A DNA stretch of 22,066 nucleotides from Synechococcales cyanobacterium PMM_0073. Its GTDB lineage: Bacteria > Cyanobacteriota > Cyanobacteriia > Elainellales > Elainellaceae. The stretch lies in assembly GCA_949127695.1 (NCBI GenBank), contig CASBQH010000077.1:1-22066 (forward strand), given 5' to 3'. Below, in pieces: positions 15,715-22,066 of this stretch. The position numbers and the translations under genes are program-made. The notes beneath the pieces are model-generated. The model was given only the letters and a program-made list of their open reading frames with translations. It ran no database searches and was not told the DNA's origin. Within the stretch, counting starts at the first letter, position 1. Each line of letters begins with the position of its first letter.

Positions 15715-16128
15715 ATTCACAAAAATGCTTGACTCCACAGATTGCAGAAGATTTTTGATGGCTATGCGAAAGAGTTTCGCGGATAGGGTTTAAAGATTTT
15801 ACGGTTAGGCAAGATAGCGAGCTGAGCCGTGAAGCTCACTACTCAGAATAGGCGGGATTGGCGGCAAGCGCCGGAACTGTGAAGAATCTTAAGTTAACCT
15901 TAAAAAGCTTTTTGAAGCGCCGTAAATCTGAATCTCAGAAAACTCCGATGTTTGGGGGCTGCTTGCCTGCTCAACCTCTGACAGCAGCGGCGCTAGCTCG
16001 ACTCAGAATTCTAGAGCAAAATCCCCCACCGTCCCGTAAGCGAGTTCCCAGCTGTTGCAAAAGTTCGCTATGGTTTACAGTCTTGTTGACAGTGCGTCTG
16101 GACAGTACGCCTCGGAGGAATTACCGCT
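15715..16128. promoter_or_regulatory. 414-base divergent region upstream of mlaE
   Basis: No convincing gene is present. The region includes TTAAG-TTAAC-CTTAA (15889-15903), a 12-bp palindrome AAAAAGCTTTTT (15902-15913), and a hairpin GGCG-GCAAG-CGCC (15860-15872). Close to mlaE three ACAGT pentamers occur at 16077, 16089 and 16102 (steps of 12 and 13 bp), two of them inside the longer TTTACAGT and GTTGACAGT. A TTGACA (16086-16091) resembles a -35 but no suitable -10 follows before the Shine-Dalgarno sequence, so the promoter is unresolved. Confidence 0.45.
16114..16120 (+). promoter_or_regulatory. Strong ribosome binding site fixing the TTG start of mlaE
   Basis: GGAGGAA lies 8 bases before TTG at 16129. 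No ATG or GTG follows in frame before the conserved part of the permease, so this site identifies the unusual TTG start. Confidence 0.8.
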
Positions 16129-16911
16129 TTGAGTCAGTCAGCCCATTCATCTACGCTTAAAAACTGGAGTCGGCGCTTGGTTGCGGCGGCATTTTTAGGC
16201 GGCCAGGTGCTGTTGCATCTGCTCAAAGGCAAAATTCATCGGCGCAATACCCTAGAGCAGCTGATCATGGTGGGGCCAGAATCGCTGCCGATTGTGCTGT
16301 TGACCGCCGCCACGATTGGCATGGTGTTTACGATTCAGGTGGCCGCAGAATTTTTGCGGTTTGGCGTCGGATCAGCGGTGGGAGGCGTCTTGGCCATTGC
16401 CCTAGGCCGCGAAATCGCGCCGATTATCACAGCAGTGGTGCTGGCCGGTCGAGTTGGATCAGCCTTTGCCGCCGAAATTGGCACCATGCAGGTGACGGAG
16501 CAAATCGACGCGCTCTACATGCTCAAAACCGACCCGATTGACTATCTGGTAATTCCCCGCGTGATTGCTTGCTCGGTGATGACGCCCGTGCTGTCGCTGT
16601 TTTCGTTTGTGACTGGCATGTTGGGCGGTCTGATTTTGGCAGATTGGATCTACAGCATCTCCAACGCTGTGTTTCTCGATTCAGCCCGGACGCTGCTGAC
16701 CCCCTACGATCTGGTTTGCAGCTTGATTAAAGGGCTGGTGTTTGGCTGGCTGATTGCAATTGTTGGATGCAGCTGGGGCTTGACCACCACGGGCGGCGCG
16801 AAAGGCGTGGGGCAATCGACGACGACGGCGGTGGTGACGGCGCTGCTGTTGATTTTTATCAGCAATTTTTTGATGTCTTGGCTGATGTTCTCAGTTCTCA
16901 AGCCGGTTTAA
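16129..16911 (+). CDS. mlaE: MlaE / Ycf63 / TGD1-type ABC lipid permease
   Basis: A 260-residue permease of the MlaE (DUF140) family, the membrane-embedded part of the MCE lipid transporter. It begins at TTG with the GGAGGAA site upstream. About five hydrophobic segments are visible, near 52-72, 82-102, 145-170, 196-215 and 235-255. The diagnostic block REIAPIITAVVLAGRVGSAF with the following AEIGTMQVTEQIDAL (94-128) contains the cytoplasmic coupling helix that contacts the ATPase. It is the natural partner of the mlaD and mlaF genes 6.4-8.8 kb away on the other strand; their scattering is usual in cyanobacteria. The gene is followed on the same strand by DUF3119, DUF3086 and plsY, hinting at a membrane-lipid theme. 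Direction of transport is not evident from sequence. Confidence 0.94.
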   Translation: MSQSAHSSTLKNWSRRLVAAAFLGGQVLLHLLKGKIHRRNTLEQLIMVGPESLPIVLLTAATIGMVFTIQVAAEFLRFGVGSAVGGVLAIALGREIAPIITAVVLAGRVGSAFAAEIGTMQVTEQIDALYMLKTDPIDYLVIPRVIACSVMTPVLSLFSFVTGMLGGLILADWIYSISNAVFLDSARTLLTPYDLVCSLIKGLVFGWLIAIVGCSWGLTTTGGAKGVGQSTTTAVVTALLLIFISNFLMSWLMFSVLKPV

Positions 16912-17019
16912 AACAGCCCTGAAACTACCACAAACTCACCCTAAAACCGCAAGCTGCTCTCGCCGTTAAGATAGGAGATAGGCGAGGCGGTTTCGCCCAG
17001 CTGTCGCTCAGTTCATCTT

Positions 17020-17448
17020 ATGCAATATCCTGCCGTGACTTCTACCTCTGACTCCAATCCCCCTAACGGTTCCCTGCCGCTGCCTGCTGCCACCGTTGAG
17101 CTAGCTCCCAGCTATGCAATTCCAATCGCGCTGGTGCTGCTGGCGCTGCCGCTGCTGTTTATCCAGATCTGGATTGGCGGCATTTTGGTCTTGTTCGGGC
17201 TGTTTCTGCTGGTTCAGGCCATTACCCTGCGCCTCCGTTTCACAGAACAGGCGCTCGATATTTACCGGGGCGAGCGCTGCATCCGGCAGTTTCCCTATCA
17301 AGACTGGCAAAACTGGCAGATTTTTTGGCCGCCTCTGCCGATCTTGCTCTATTTTCGAGAGGTCAACAGCATTCATTTCCTGCCTGTGCTGTTTGATGCC
17401 AAAATGCTGCATACCTGTTTAGAGCAGCGCTGTCGCCAAACCGCCTAA
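17020..17448 (+). CDS. DUF3119 membrane protein
   Basis: A 142-residue protein of the cyanobacteria/plastid-lineage family DUF3119, function unknown. A hydrophilic N-terminus (1-30) leads into two adjacent membrane helices (about 32-49 and 51-70, YAIPIALVLLALPLLFIQIW then GGILVLFGLFLLVQAI). The soluble C-terminal part is small and beta-rich with RFTEQALDIYRGE and a conserved-looking PPLPILLYFREVNSIHFLPVLFD; this resembles a membrane-associated PH-like fold, which is an inference. Its stop codon is 25 bases before the DUF3086 ATG, so the two are probably co-transcribed. The 108-base gap after mlaE may hold its own promoter (TAAGAT at 16967-16972 as a possible -10). Confidence 0.85.
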   Translation: MQYPAVTSTSDSNPPNGSLPLPAATVELAPSYAIPIALVLLALPLLFIQIWIGGILVLFGLFLLVQAITLRLRFTEQALDIYRGERCIRQFPYQDWQNWQIFWPPLPILLYFREVNSIHFLPVLFDAKMLHTCLEQRCRQTA

Positions 17449-17473
17449 TTTTCTTTACCCGCCCGATTGCTCT

Positions 17474-18715
17474 ATGAATCCCGACGAACCGAAGACTCCA
17501 GATTCTGCTGACTTCTCCAACCCCAGCCGCAATCAGCCCTTGGGCAGCTCGGTAGGCAGTTCAGCAAATAGTTCAGCGGGTGCGAATCAACCCCTGCAAC
17601 CATTAATAATCCCCACTAACCTAGCCACTAATTCTGCCATCAATCCGGCCACCAATCCGGCCACCAATCCGGCCAGCGACGATAACCTGACTCGCCGAGT
17701 CATGGAACTACAGCAGCAGGAAAGGACGCTGAAGCAAGAGCTAGCGGCGCTGCAAAGACAGATCGCTGAGTCACAGGCAGCAATTGGGCGATTAGTCAAA
17801 GAAGGCGTCAGCGATTTGGAGCAGCGCAGGCAGACGCTACAGCTGGCAATTGAGCAGCTAGAGCGCCGCCAAGAGCGGATCAAAACCGAGATGCGAACCA
17901 CGTTTGCGGGCAGTTCGCAAGATCTGGCCATGCGGGTTCAGGGCTTCAAAGACTATCTAGTAGGCAGTCTGCAAGATCTGGCGACCTCTGCTGAGCAGCT
18001 ACAGCTGACGCCTGAGGCAGATTCGATCCGTCCGGCGGCGGCGAAAGCTGAGTTTAGATCTGAATCGGTGCGCGAGCGCGAATCGACCAAGCGCGAATCG
18101 ACCAAGCCCGACTCTTCTAGCAAGCGTGACTCGGAGCGAAATAGTTCAGAGCGCAACAGCACCGCCGGATTTACCGAGCCAGGATTCGCTGAGCAGGCCA
18201 AGCGGATTCAAATGCTGCTGGATCAGTACCGGACAACGCCCGACTACTATGGAGCGCCCTGGCAGCTGCGCCGCACCTTCGAGCCAGTGCATGCCGATCG
18301 CGTCTCAAAATGGTTTTTTATGCAGGCGGGGCGCGGGGCAATTCGCACAATGGGCTCGCGGCTGCAAAATATTTTGATTGCCTCAGCTGCCATCTCAGTG
18401 CTGAACGAACTCTACGGCGAGCGGCTGCGGCCTTTAATTTTGGGCAACTCCCCCGAACGCTTGGGCGAATGGCGACGCGGGCTGCAAGACTGTCTGGGCG
18501 TATCGCGCGCCGATTTTGGCATCGACGAAGGCATCGTGCTGTTTGAATCTCCTGAGGCGCTGGCTCAACGCGCCGAGCGGCTGGTGAAGCAAAAGCAGCT
18601 GCCGCTAATCATTGTCGATGAAACCGAAGAATATATCAGCGTGGCATTGCTGCAATTTCCGCTCTGGCTGGCCTTTGCGCCTGACCCGAATCTGCCCAGC
18701 TCCAGCATGTACTAA
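17474..18715 (+). CDS. DUF3086 protein with coiled coil
   Basis: A 413-residue protein of DUF3086, a cyanobacterial family without assigned function. Residues 1-70 are Asn/Ser/Pro/Ala-rich and disordered with NPAT repeats; 71-145 form a clear coiled coil (heptads with Leu, Ile and many Gln/Glu/Arg); 146-178 continue as helix; 180-238 are a Ser/Arg/Glu-rich low-complexity linker; and 240-405 are the conserved globular domain, with TTPDYYGAPWQLRRTFEPVH (254-273), KWFFMQAGRGAIRTMGSRLQN (279-299), and a C-terminal beta-rich part. No signal peptide or membrane helix is seen, so it is probably cytoplasmic or peripheral. It sits between DUF3119 and plsY. No catalytic motif is recognised; I do not propose an activity. 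Confidence 0.87.
   Translation: MNPDEPKTPDSADFSNPSRNQPLGSSVGSSANSSAGANQPLQPLIIPTNLATNSAINPATNPATNPASDDNLTRRVMELQQQERTLKQELAALQRQIAESQAAIGRLVKEGVSDLEQRRQTLQLAIEQLERRQERIKTEMRTTFAGSSQDLAMRVQGFKDYLVGSLQDLATSAEQLQLTPEADSIRPAAAKAEFRSESVRERESTKRESTKPDSSSKRDSERNSSERNSTAGFTEPGFAEQAKRIQMLLDQYRTTPDYYGAPWQLRRTFEPVHADRVSKWFFMQAGRGAIRTMGSRLQNILIASAAISVLNELYGERLRPLILGNSPERLGEWRRGLQDCLGVSRADFGIDEGIVLFESPEALAQRAERLVKQKQLPLIIVDETEEYISVALLQFPLWLAFAPDPNLPSSSMY
17641..17676 (+). repeat. 12-bp tandem repeat, 3 copies (NPAT units)
   Basis: CAATCCGGCCAC at 17641-17652 and 17653-17664 and CAATCCGGCCAG at 17665-17676 encode the NPAT repeats in the disordered N-terminus of the DUF3086 protein. A diverged copy precedes them. 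Confidence 0.9.
18076..18105 (+). repeat. 15-bp tandem duplication (RESTK doubled)
   Basis: GCGCGAATCGACCAA is identical at 18076-18090 and 18091-18105. It encodes the doubled RESTK in the low-complexity linker of the DUF3086 protein. Confidence 0.9.
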
Positions 18716-18761
18716 GCGGGTTCGAGCCTTTAGACCTGATAAACTAAGGCTGTTTGTGGCG

Positions 18762-18776
18762 CTTTGCAGCGCAAAG
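18762..18776 (+). other. Short hairpin in the plsY leader
   Basis: CTTTGC-AGC-GCAAAG forms a 6-bp stem with a 3-base loop between the DUF3086 stop and the plsY start, 27 bases before the plsY ATG. Only three T residues follow, so it is at best a weak attenuator; it might equally be chance. Confidence 0.3.
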
Positions 18777-18803
18777 TTTGCAGGACTAAAGCGAGGTCAA
18801 ACG

Positions 18804-19460
18804 ATGGCAGTCTGGGTAGCGCAGCTGGGGCTGGTGATTTTGGTGGCCTACCTGTTGGGCGCAATTCCGACGGGCTACTGGGCGGGGCTGCTGCTCCAGG
18901 GCATTGACATCCGAGAACATGGCTCCAAGTCTACTGGCGCGACGAACGTGCTGCGGACGTTGGGCAAGATTCCGGCAGTGATTGTACTGACTATAGACGT
19001 GCTGAAAGGTGTGGCGGCAGTGGCTTTTGTGCGCTGGTTCTACAGCTTGCCCAGCGCGGCTTTACCAATTGGCCTAGTCACAGACTGGCTGCCCTGGATC
19101 ATGACACTGGCCGCCTTAATGGCAGTTTTGGGGCATAGCCGCTCTGTTTGGATTCAGTTTACGGGCGGCAAATCAGCGGCCACCGGGCTGGGCGTGCTGC
19201 TGGCTTGCTGCTGGCAGGTGGGCTTGGGGATTCTGCTGGTGTTTGGCTTGGTGCTGGCAACCTCGCGGCTGGTTTCGCTAGGGTCAATGGCCGCCGCAAT
19301 TGCCGCAGCGCCGCTGATGTGGGGATTTGGACAGCCGCTGGCTTTTCAGCTCGTGGCGCTGCTGGGCGGGCTGTTTGTAATCTGGCGGCATCAGGCCAAT
19401 ATTCAGCGGCTGCTTGCGGGCACAGAACCGAGATTGGGGCAGCAGTCGAGCGATGCGTGA
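18804..19460 (+). CDS. plsY: Acyl-phosphate:glycerol-3-phosphate acyltransferase PlsY
   Basis: A 218-residue integral membrane enzyme that moves an acyl group from acyl-phosphate to glycerol-3-phosphate, giving lysophosphatidate, the first step of membrane glycerolipid synthesis; PlsX provides the acyl-phosphate. All three cytoplasmic motifs are present: HGSKSTGATNVLRTLG (39-54), LGHSRSVWIQFTGGKSAATGLG (109-130) and RHQANIQRLLAGTEPRLG (195-212). About seven membrane segments fit the known PlsY topology. The start is the ATG at 18804 (MAVWVAQLGL) with GCGAGG upstream; an in-frame ATG at 18612 would overlap DUF3086 by over 100 bases and add sequence unlike PlsY. The variant SKSTGATN in place of the usual SGNxGATN is noted but the catalytic Ser and Asn are kept. 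Confidence 0.95.
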   Translation: MAVWVAQLGLVILVAYLLGAIPTGYWAGLLLQGIDIREHGSKSTGATNVLRTLGKIPAVIVLTIDVLKGVAAVAFVRWFYSLPSAALPIGLVTDWLPWIMTLAALMAVLGHSRSVWIQFTGGKSAATGLGVLLACCWQVGLGILLVFGLVLATSRLVSLGSMAAAIAAAPLMWGFGQPLAFQLVALLGGLFVIWRHQANIQRLLAGTEPRLGQQSSDA

Positions 19461-19493
19461 ATGCAGAAATTTACGGGAAACCTGAGTGAAATC

Positions 19494-19565
19494 AATTTGG
19501 CTTCAGAAATTGGCTGTGTTCTGCATGTAGCTATGTGGCACAGAACACATTGAAGCCGTCAAATT
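19494..19565. promoter_or_regulatory. Long interrupted dyad upstream of the SIMPL gene
   Basis: Nested inverted repeats: AATTT (19494-19498) with AAATT (19561-19565); GGCTTCA (19499-19505) with TGAAGCC (19551-19557); TGTGTTCTG (19515-19523) with CAGAACACA (19541-19549). Together they give 21 perfect pairs around a 17-base loop, interrupted by a 9/1-base internal loop and a 3-base bulge. There is no T-run, so it is not a standard terminator for plsY. Its right arms overlap TTGAAG (19550-19555), which with TAAATT (19572-19577) at 16 bp makes a possible promoter, so the dyad may be an operator or an RNA structure. Confidence 0.65.
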
Positions 19566-19584
19566 CACTCCTAAATTATCCCGT

Positions 19585-20373
19585 ATGTCACAGCATCGTT
19601 TTTTCTCCGCTTTTCTCAGCCTAGTAGCAATTGGCGCTTCGACTGCTGCCCTAGCCGGCACCGCGCAAACCAGTCGCGCCGCTGAAGTCAATTCGAGTTT
19701 TCAGGTGGCGCAGCTATCTGCCTCTGAAAACCGCAGTCTGTTTGTCACCGGTACAGGCCAAGCCGAAATTCCAGCTGATCAGGCCGTGCTGGTGCTATCT
19801 TTCTATCCCAATAGCTATTACGGCATTGATGCTTCTGACCCGAACGCCACACCCGCCCAACCACAGGTGAAACCCAGCGACATCAGCGCGGCGGTCGATG
19901 CGGCCAAAGGCGCAGGGGTGAGCAATGCAAACGCCTACCCAGATTTCACCACACCAGGCGCAATGCGAGTCAGACTTGTGATCAACCAGCCCAGCCCAGC
20001 CCAGATTGACCGGGCTGTGACCGCCGTGAATACAGCATTGCTCAAAACCAACCGCTATACGAGTTCGGGAGTGGCAGTCGGCTACGGCATCCGCGACTGC
20101 AATGCTGCTGAGGCGACTGTGCGGCAGGCCGCGATGGCAGATGCCAACCGGCGGGCAACAGCGCTGGCAGATGTCTCTGGCAGTCAGGTCGGCGAGCTGG
20201 TTTCACTCTCTGAGTCCATTACCTGGGGTCCCAGCTATACGGGCAACTGTCCCGTGGCGGACGCGCCCTCGTCCTATGCCGATATCTCGGCGGGCTATCC
20301 TTACTATGACCCGTCAGTGCCGCCGCTAGTGCGTGTGGTTTATAGCCTCAGCGTAACTTACGGCTTGCGCTAG
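19585..20373 (+). CDS. Exported SIMPL-domain (DUF541) protein
   Basis: A 262-residue periplasmic protein of the SIMPL/DUF541 family. The N-terminus MSQHRFFSAFLSLVAIGASTAALA is a signal peptide with cleavage after ALA near residue 24 or RAA near 33. The mature domain begins with the family hallmark LFVTGTGQAEIPADQAVLVLSF (about 52-73) and ends with the usual helix ADANRRATALADVSGSQVGELVSLSES. Two Cys (in RDCNAAEA and GNCPVADA) could form a disulphide. SIMPL proteins (E. coli YggE is one) have been linked to oxidative or envelope stress, but the mechanism is unclear. The 124-base upstream gap contains the strong dyad described separately, so it probably has its own control. It overlaps the convergent murF gene by 4 bases. 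Confidence 0.88.
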   Translation: MSQHRFFSAFLSLVAIGASTAALAGTAQTSRAAEVNSSFQVAQLSASENRSLFVTGTGQAEIPADQAVLVLSFYPNSYYGIDASDPNATPAQPQVKPSDISAAVDAAKGAGVSNANAYPDFTTPGAMRVRLVINQPSPAQIDRAVTAVNTALLKTNRYTSSGVAVGYGIRDCNAAEATVRQAAMADANRRATALADVSGSQVGELVSLSESITWGPSYTGNCPVADAPSSYADISAGYPYYDPSVPPLVRVVYSLSVTYGLR

Positions 20374-21764
20374 GAGGAAACTGCGCTAGGAAGATAAAGC
20401 TCTCGCAGCGGCTGGATCACCTGATCTAGGCCAACTGCCCGCGAGGCTTTAAATAACAACCGATCGCCTGGAGCCATCAAGGTTCGCAGGCGATTGATCA
20501 ATTCAGCCTGACTGGCAAACTGCTCGGCCACCAGCGGCATTGCGCCCTCCGCCATCGCGGCAGCCTCAGCCGGATCAGCCAAAATCAGCAGCGCATCCAG
20601 CTTCAGCTGCTGCACCATTGCCCCTACTCGATAATGCAGCACCTGCGACTGTTCGCCCAGCTCTTTCATCGTGCCCAGCACCGCAATCCGGCGGGTGGCG
20701 GGGATGTCGGCCAACAGCTGTAGCGCGGCCAGCATGGATTCTAAGCCTGCGTTATAGGTTTCATCTAGCAGCAGAATATCGTTGGGCAGCCAGTCGCGGC
20801 GGGCGCGTCCCTGGGGCAGCTCTAGGCTCAGCGGCGGTAAAGCGCTCCAGTCAATTTGCAGCAGTTCGGCGACGGCAATGGCCGCCAAATAGTTCGAGGC
20901 ATGGTGCCGACCGGGCAGCGGCAGCTTCAGCTCAACGCCGCTGACCCGAATCGTTTCGGCATCCAGCAGCTCGCCGCGCAGTTCGCCCGCGTTCAGGCCA
21001 TAGGTGAGGCGCTTCCCTGGCCAAACTTGAGCGGCTCTCTGCATCAGCAGCGGGCTATCGGCATTTAGCACCGCAGCGCTGGTGGGCGGCAGGGTTTGCA
21101 GCAGTTCACATTTGGCCTCGGCAATCGCCTGCTCTGAGCCGAGTCGGCCAATATGCGCTGTGCCCACGTTGGTGATCACGGCAATATCAGGAGAGGCGAG
21201 CTGGCTGAGCAGGGCAATTTCTCCAGATGCCCGCATTCCCATTTCAATCACGGCGAAGTCATGCTCTGGCCGCAGCTCTAGCAGCGTTTTGGGCACGCCA
21301 ATCTCGTTGTTGTAATTAGCCTGCGTTTTGAGCACCTTGCCCTGAGTCGCCAGCAGCGCCGCAATCAGCTCTTTGGTGGTGGTTTTGCCCACTGAACCCG
21401 TCACGGCAATTACCGGCAGCTGAAACTGCTTGCGCCACCACTGACCCATCTGCTGATAGGCTTGCAGCGTATCGGCCACGGGCAGCAGCAGCAGATCTGG
21501 CAGATCTGTCTGAGCAATCTGGCGCATAGCCTGTTGATTCACCACGGCTGCAATTGCGCCCTGCTGCTGCACCTGATCTAGAAACGCATGGCCATCAAAC
21601 CGCTCGCCTTGAAGCGCCACAAACAGCGAACCGGGCTGGATGGAGCGGCTGTCGGTGCTAATTTGAGTCAGCGGCTGATCGAGCGCTGCTGCCAAATTGG
21701 CCCGATCAGGCAGCTCAACCGCCAAGATTTGAGCCAGCTGATGCAGGGTAAGGGAGCGGATCAT
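20370..21764 (-). CDS. murF: UDP-MurNAc-tripeptide:D-Ala-D-Ala ligase MurF
   Basis: A 464-residue Mur ligase that adds D-Ala-D-Ala to UDP-MurNAc-tripeptide in the cytoplasm, the last step of the soluble peptidoglycan precursor. The start chosen is the ATG at 21764 (MIRSLTLHQL); a TTG 21 bases upstream adds residues unlike the family. Domain 1 has STDSRSIQPGSLFVAL (36-51). Domain 2 has the P-loop VTGSVGKTTTKE (121-132), QANYNNEIGVPKTLL (148-162), EMGMRASGEI (174-183), NVGTAHIGRLGS (199-210) and the carbamylated-lysine region EAKCELL (216-222). Domain 3 has DETYNAG (334-340), where many homologues have DDSYNANP. The length is normal. It converges with the SIMPL gene, overlapping it by 4 bases. 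Confidence 0.96.
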   Translation of the reverse strand: MIRSLTLHQLAQILAVELPDRANLAAALDQPLTQISTDSRSIQPGSLFVALQGERFDGHAFLDQVQQQGAIAAVVNQQAMRQIAQTDLPDLLLLPVADTLQAYQQMGQWWRKQFQLPVIAVTGSVGKTTTKELIAALLATQGKVLKTQANYNNEIGVPKTLLELRPEHDFAVIEMGMRASGEIALLSQLASPDIAVITNVGTAHIGRLGSEQAIAEAKCELLQTLPPTSAAVLNADSPLLMQRAAQVWPGKRLTYGLNAGELRGELLDAETIRVSGVELKLPLPGRHHASNYLAAIAVAELLQIDWSALPPLSLELPQGRARRDWLPNDILLLDETYNAGLESMLAALQLLADIPATRRIAVLGTMKELGEQSQVLHYRVGAMVQQLKLDALLILADPAEAAAMAEGAMPLVAEQFASQAELINRLRTLMAPGDRLLFKASRAVGLDQVIQPLRELYLPSAVSS

Positions 21765-21794
21765 AGCAGAGATAGCAGAAAACAATTAGCAGTC

Positions 21795-21822
21795 ATCATA
21801 CCCTCATGTGAGAGCGGCAGAA
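21795..21822 (-). promoter_or_regulatory. Candidate murF promoter
   Basis: On the minus strand TTCTGC (21822-21817) and TATGAT (21800-21795) are separated by 16 bp; transcription would start near 21788, 24 bases before the murF ATG. The -10 is good, the -35 weak. Confidence 0.35.
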
Positions 21823-21846
21823 TGCGATACTTTTGAACCCGCTAAC

Positions 21847-21973
21847 TCAATTGGGGCTGAAGCTCAGCCTGATGCAGCTGGCAAACTTAATCAAAACTTC
21901 AACGTTTAACGCAACAGGTTCACTTTTCGGCTGAATTTACTTAAGTATAATTGGCTACATTAGCCCCAGTTGA
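21847..21973. promoter_or_regulatory. Long-range 14-bp inverted repeat with an internal TATAAT
   Basis: TCAATTGGGGCTGA (21847-21860) faces TTAGCCCCAGTTGA (21960-21973), matching at 12 of 14 positions. The two non-matching pairs would be U-G wobbles in a plus-strand RNA, so all 14 could pair there. Between the arms lies a consensus TATAAT (21946-21951) in plus orientation, overlapped by GTA-N8-TAC (21945-21958), the NtcA-type consensus. No good -35 is seen. Confidence 0.5.
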
Positions 21974-22066
21974 ATAGCCGAACTCGAAGTCGCCGCCGAT
22001 TTGAGAGCGAATCTGCTGAGACTACGGAAATAACGGCAGGTTGTCAGCGCTCAAGCTCCAAGTCGC

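Larger units (their letters stand above)
21765..22066. other. 302-base region upstream of murF to the window edge
   Basis: No gene is certain here. It carries the candidate murF promoter and the long-range inverted repeat. Two frames touch the right edge: a plus frame open from TTG at 21970 (basic start, no ribosome site), and a minus frame ending in TAG at 22022-22024 that would give a C-terminal tail ending NLPLFP. The second could be the end of a gene upstream of murF; neither can be decided within this window. Confidence 0.4.

Noticed and set aside
16086..16091. TTGACA as the -35 of an mlaE promoter
   Set aside because: A correctly spaced -10 would fall at 16107-16115, where the sequence is GC-rich and runs into the Shine-Dalgarno site; no acceptable hexamer is there.
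15858..16160. A 100-codon plus-strand frame starting at TTG upstream of mlaE
   Set aside because: It has no ribosome binding site, overlaps the well-supported mlaE start by 32 bases, and its translation shows no domain, signal or compositional sense; it is more likely the mlaE leader.
18612..18803. N-terminal extension of plsY to an ATG at 18612
   Set aside because: It would overlap the conserved end of DUF3086 by 104 bases and adds residues absent from PlsY, whose first membrane helix begins right at the ATG at 18804.
21970..22066. Plus-strand frame open from TTG at 21970 to the right edge
   Set aside because: Only 32 codons are visible, with no Shine-Dalgarno sequence and a rare start codon, and the encoded peptide is Arg/Ser-rich without recognisable features. 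It cannot be supported as a gene without the sequence beyond 22066.
1..22066. tRNA, rRNA, CRISPR array, insertion sequence or defence island
   Set aside because: No cloverleaf-like sequence, regularly spaced 25-40 bp repeats, transposase motifs or terminal inverted repeats were found; the short tandem repeats lack spacers and the DUF2887 gene has no flanking mobile structure.

Overview
The window is chromosomal DNA of a cyanobacterium, probably a filamentous or unicellular non-heterocystous type; the genus cannot be fixed from this sequence. The evidence is a set of families largely confined to cyanobacteria and plastids (DUF3119, DUF3086, a Ycf22-type MCE protein, a Ycf63-type permease, the DUF2887 Rpn-like family, YvcK/CofD with two N-terminal membrane helices), three HIP1 octamers (GCGATCGC), and moderately GC-rich coding sequence. 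No tRNA, rRNA, IS element, prophage or CRISPR array was seen. Most genes are core housekeeping or envelope genes.

Layout. Positions 1-864 (-) hold the start of a Thr-type isoaspartyl peptidase cut by the window edge. A small zinc-binding DUF2256 gene (-) and a TrmJ-like SPOUT methyltransferase (+) diverge from a short region carrying a 10-bp-phased repeat array that resembles an RpaB/HLR1 site. Three + strand genes follow: a membrane-anchored class A beta-lactamase-fold serine hydrolase, a zinc ribbon/pseudokinase-like/PP2C phosphatase, and purQ. On the - strand come mlaD and mlaF (lipid ABC importer), then yvcK on +. Next on - are a DUF2887 nuclease-like gene and a pair of M16 peptidase-fold genes, then a small membrane protein followed by a good intrinsic terminator. 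The + strand resumes with mlaE, DUF3119, DUF3086, plsY and a SIMPL-domain periplasmic protein, and murF faces them on -.

How they fit together. Much of the window concerns the envelope and membrane lipids. MlaD, MlaF and MlaE are the three parts of an MCE lipid transporter (counterparts of plastid TGD2, TGD3 and TGD1), but mlaE lies about 6.4 kb from mlaDF and leads a separate run that ends in plsY, the acyltransferase making lysophosphatidate. The two unnamed proteins between mlaE and plsY are therefore candidate lipid-homeostasis factors. MurF makes the peptidoglycan precursor, the serine hydrolase resembles penicillin-interacting enzymes, YvcK is linked elsewhere to cell-wall and carbon metabolism, and the exported M16 pair is a split-active-site protease.

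Most noteworthy signals: four TTAC cores at exact 10-bp steps in the DUF2256/trmJ promoter; a degenerate kinase-like segment inside the PP2C protein; complementary loss of catalytic and substrate-binding residues in the two M16 proteins; a 72-nt dyad upstream of the SIMPL gene; a long-range inverted repeat upstream of murF; and at least eleven recent-looking 10-, 12- or 15-bp tandem duplications across coding and non-coding DNA.
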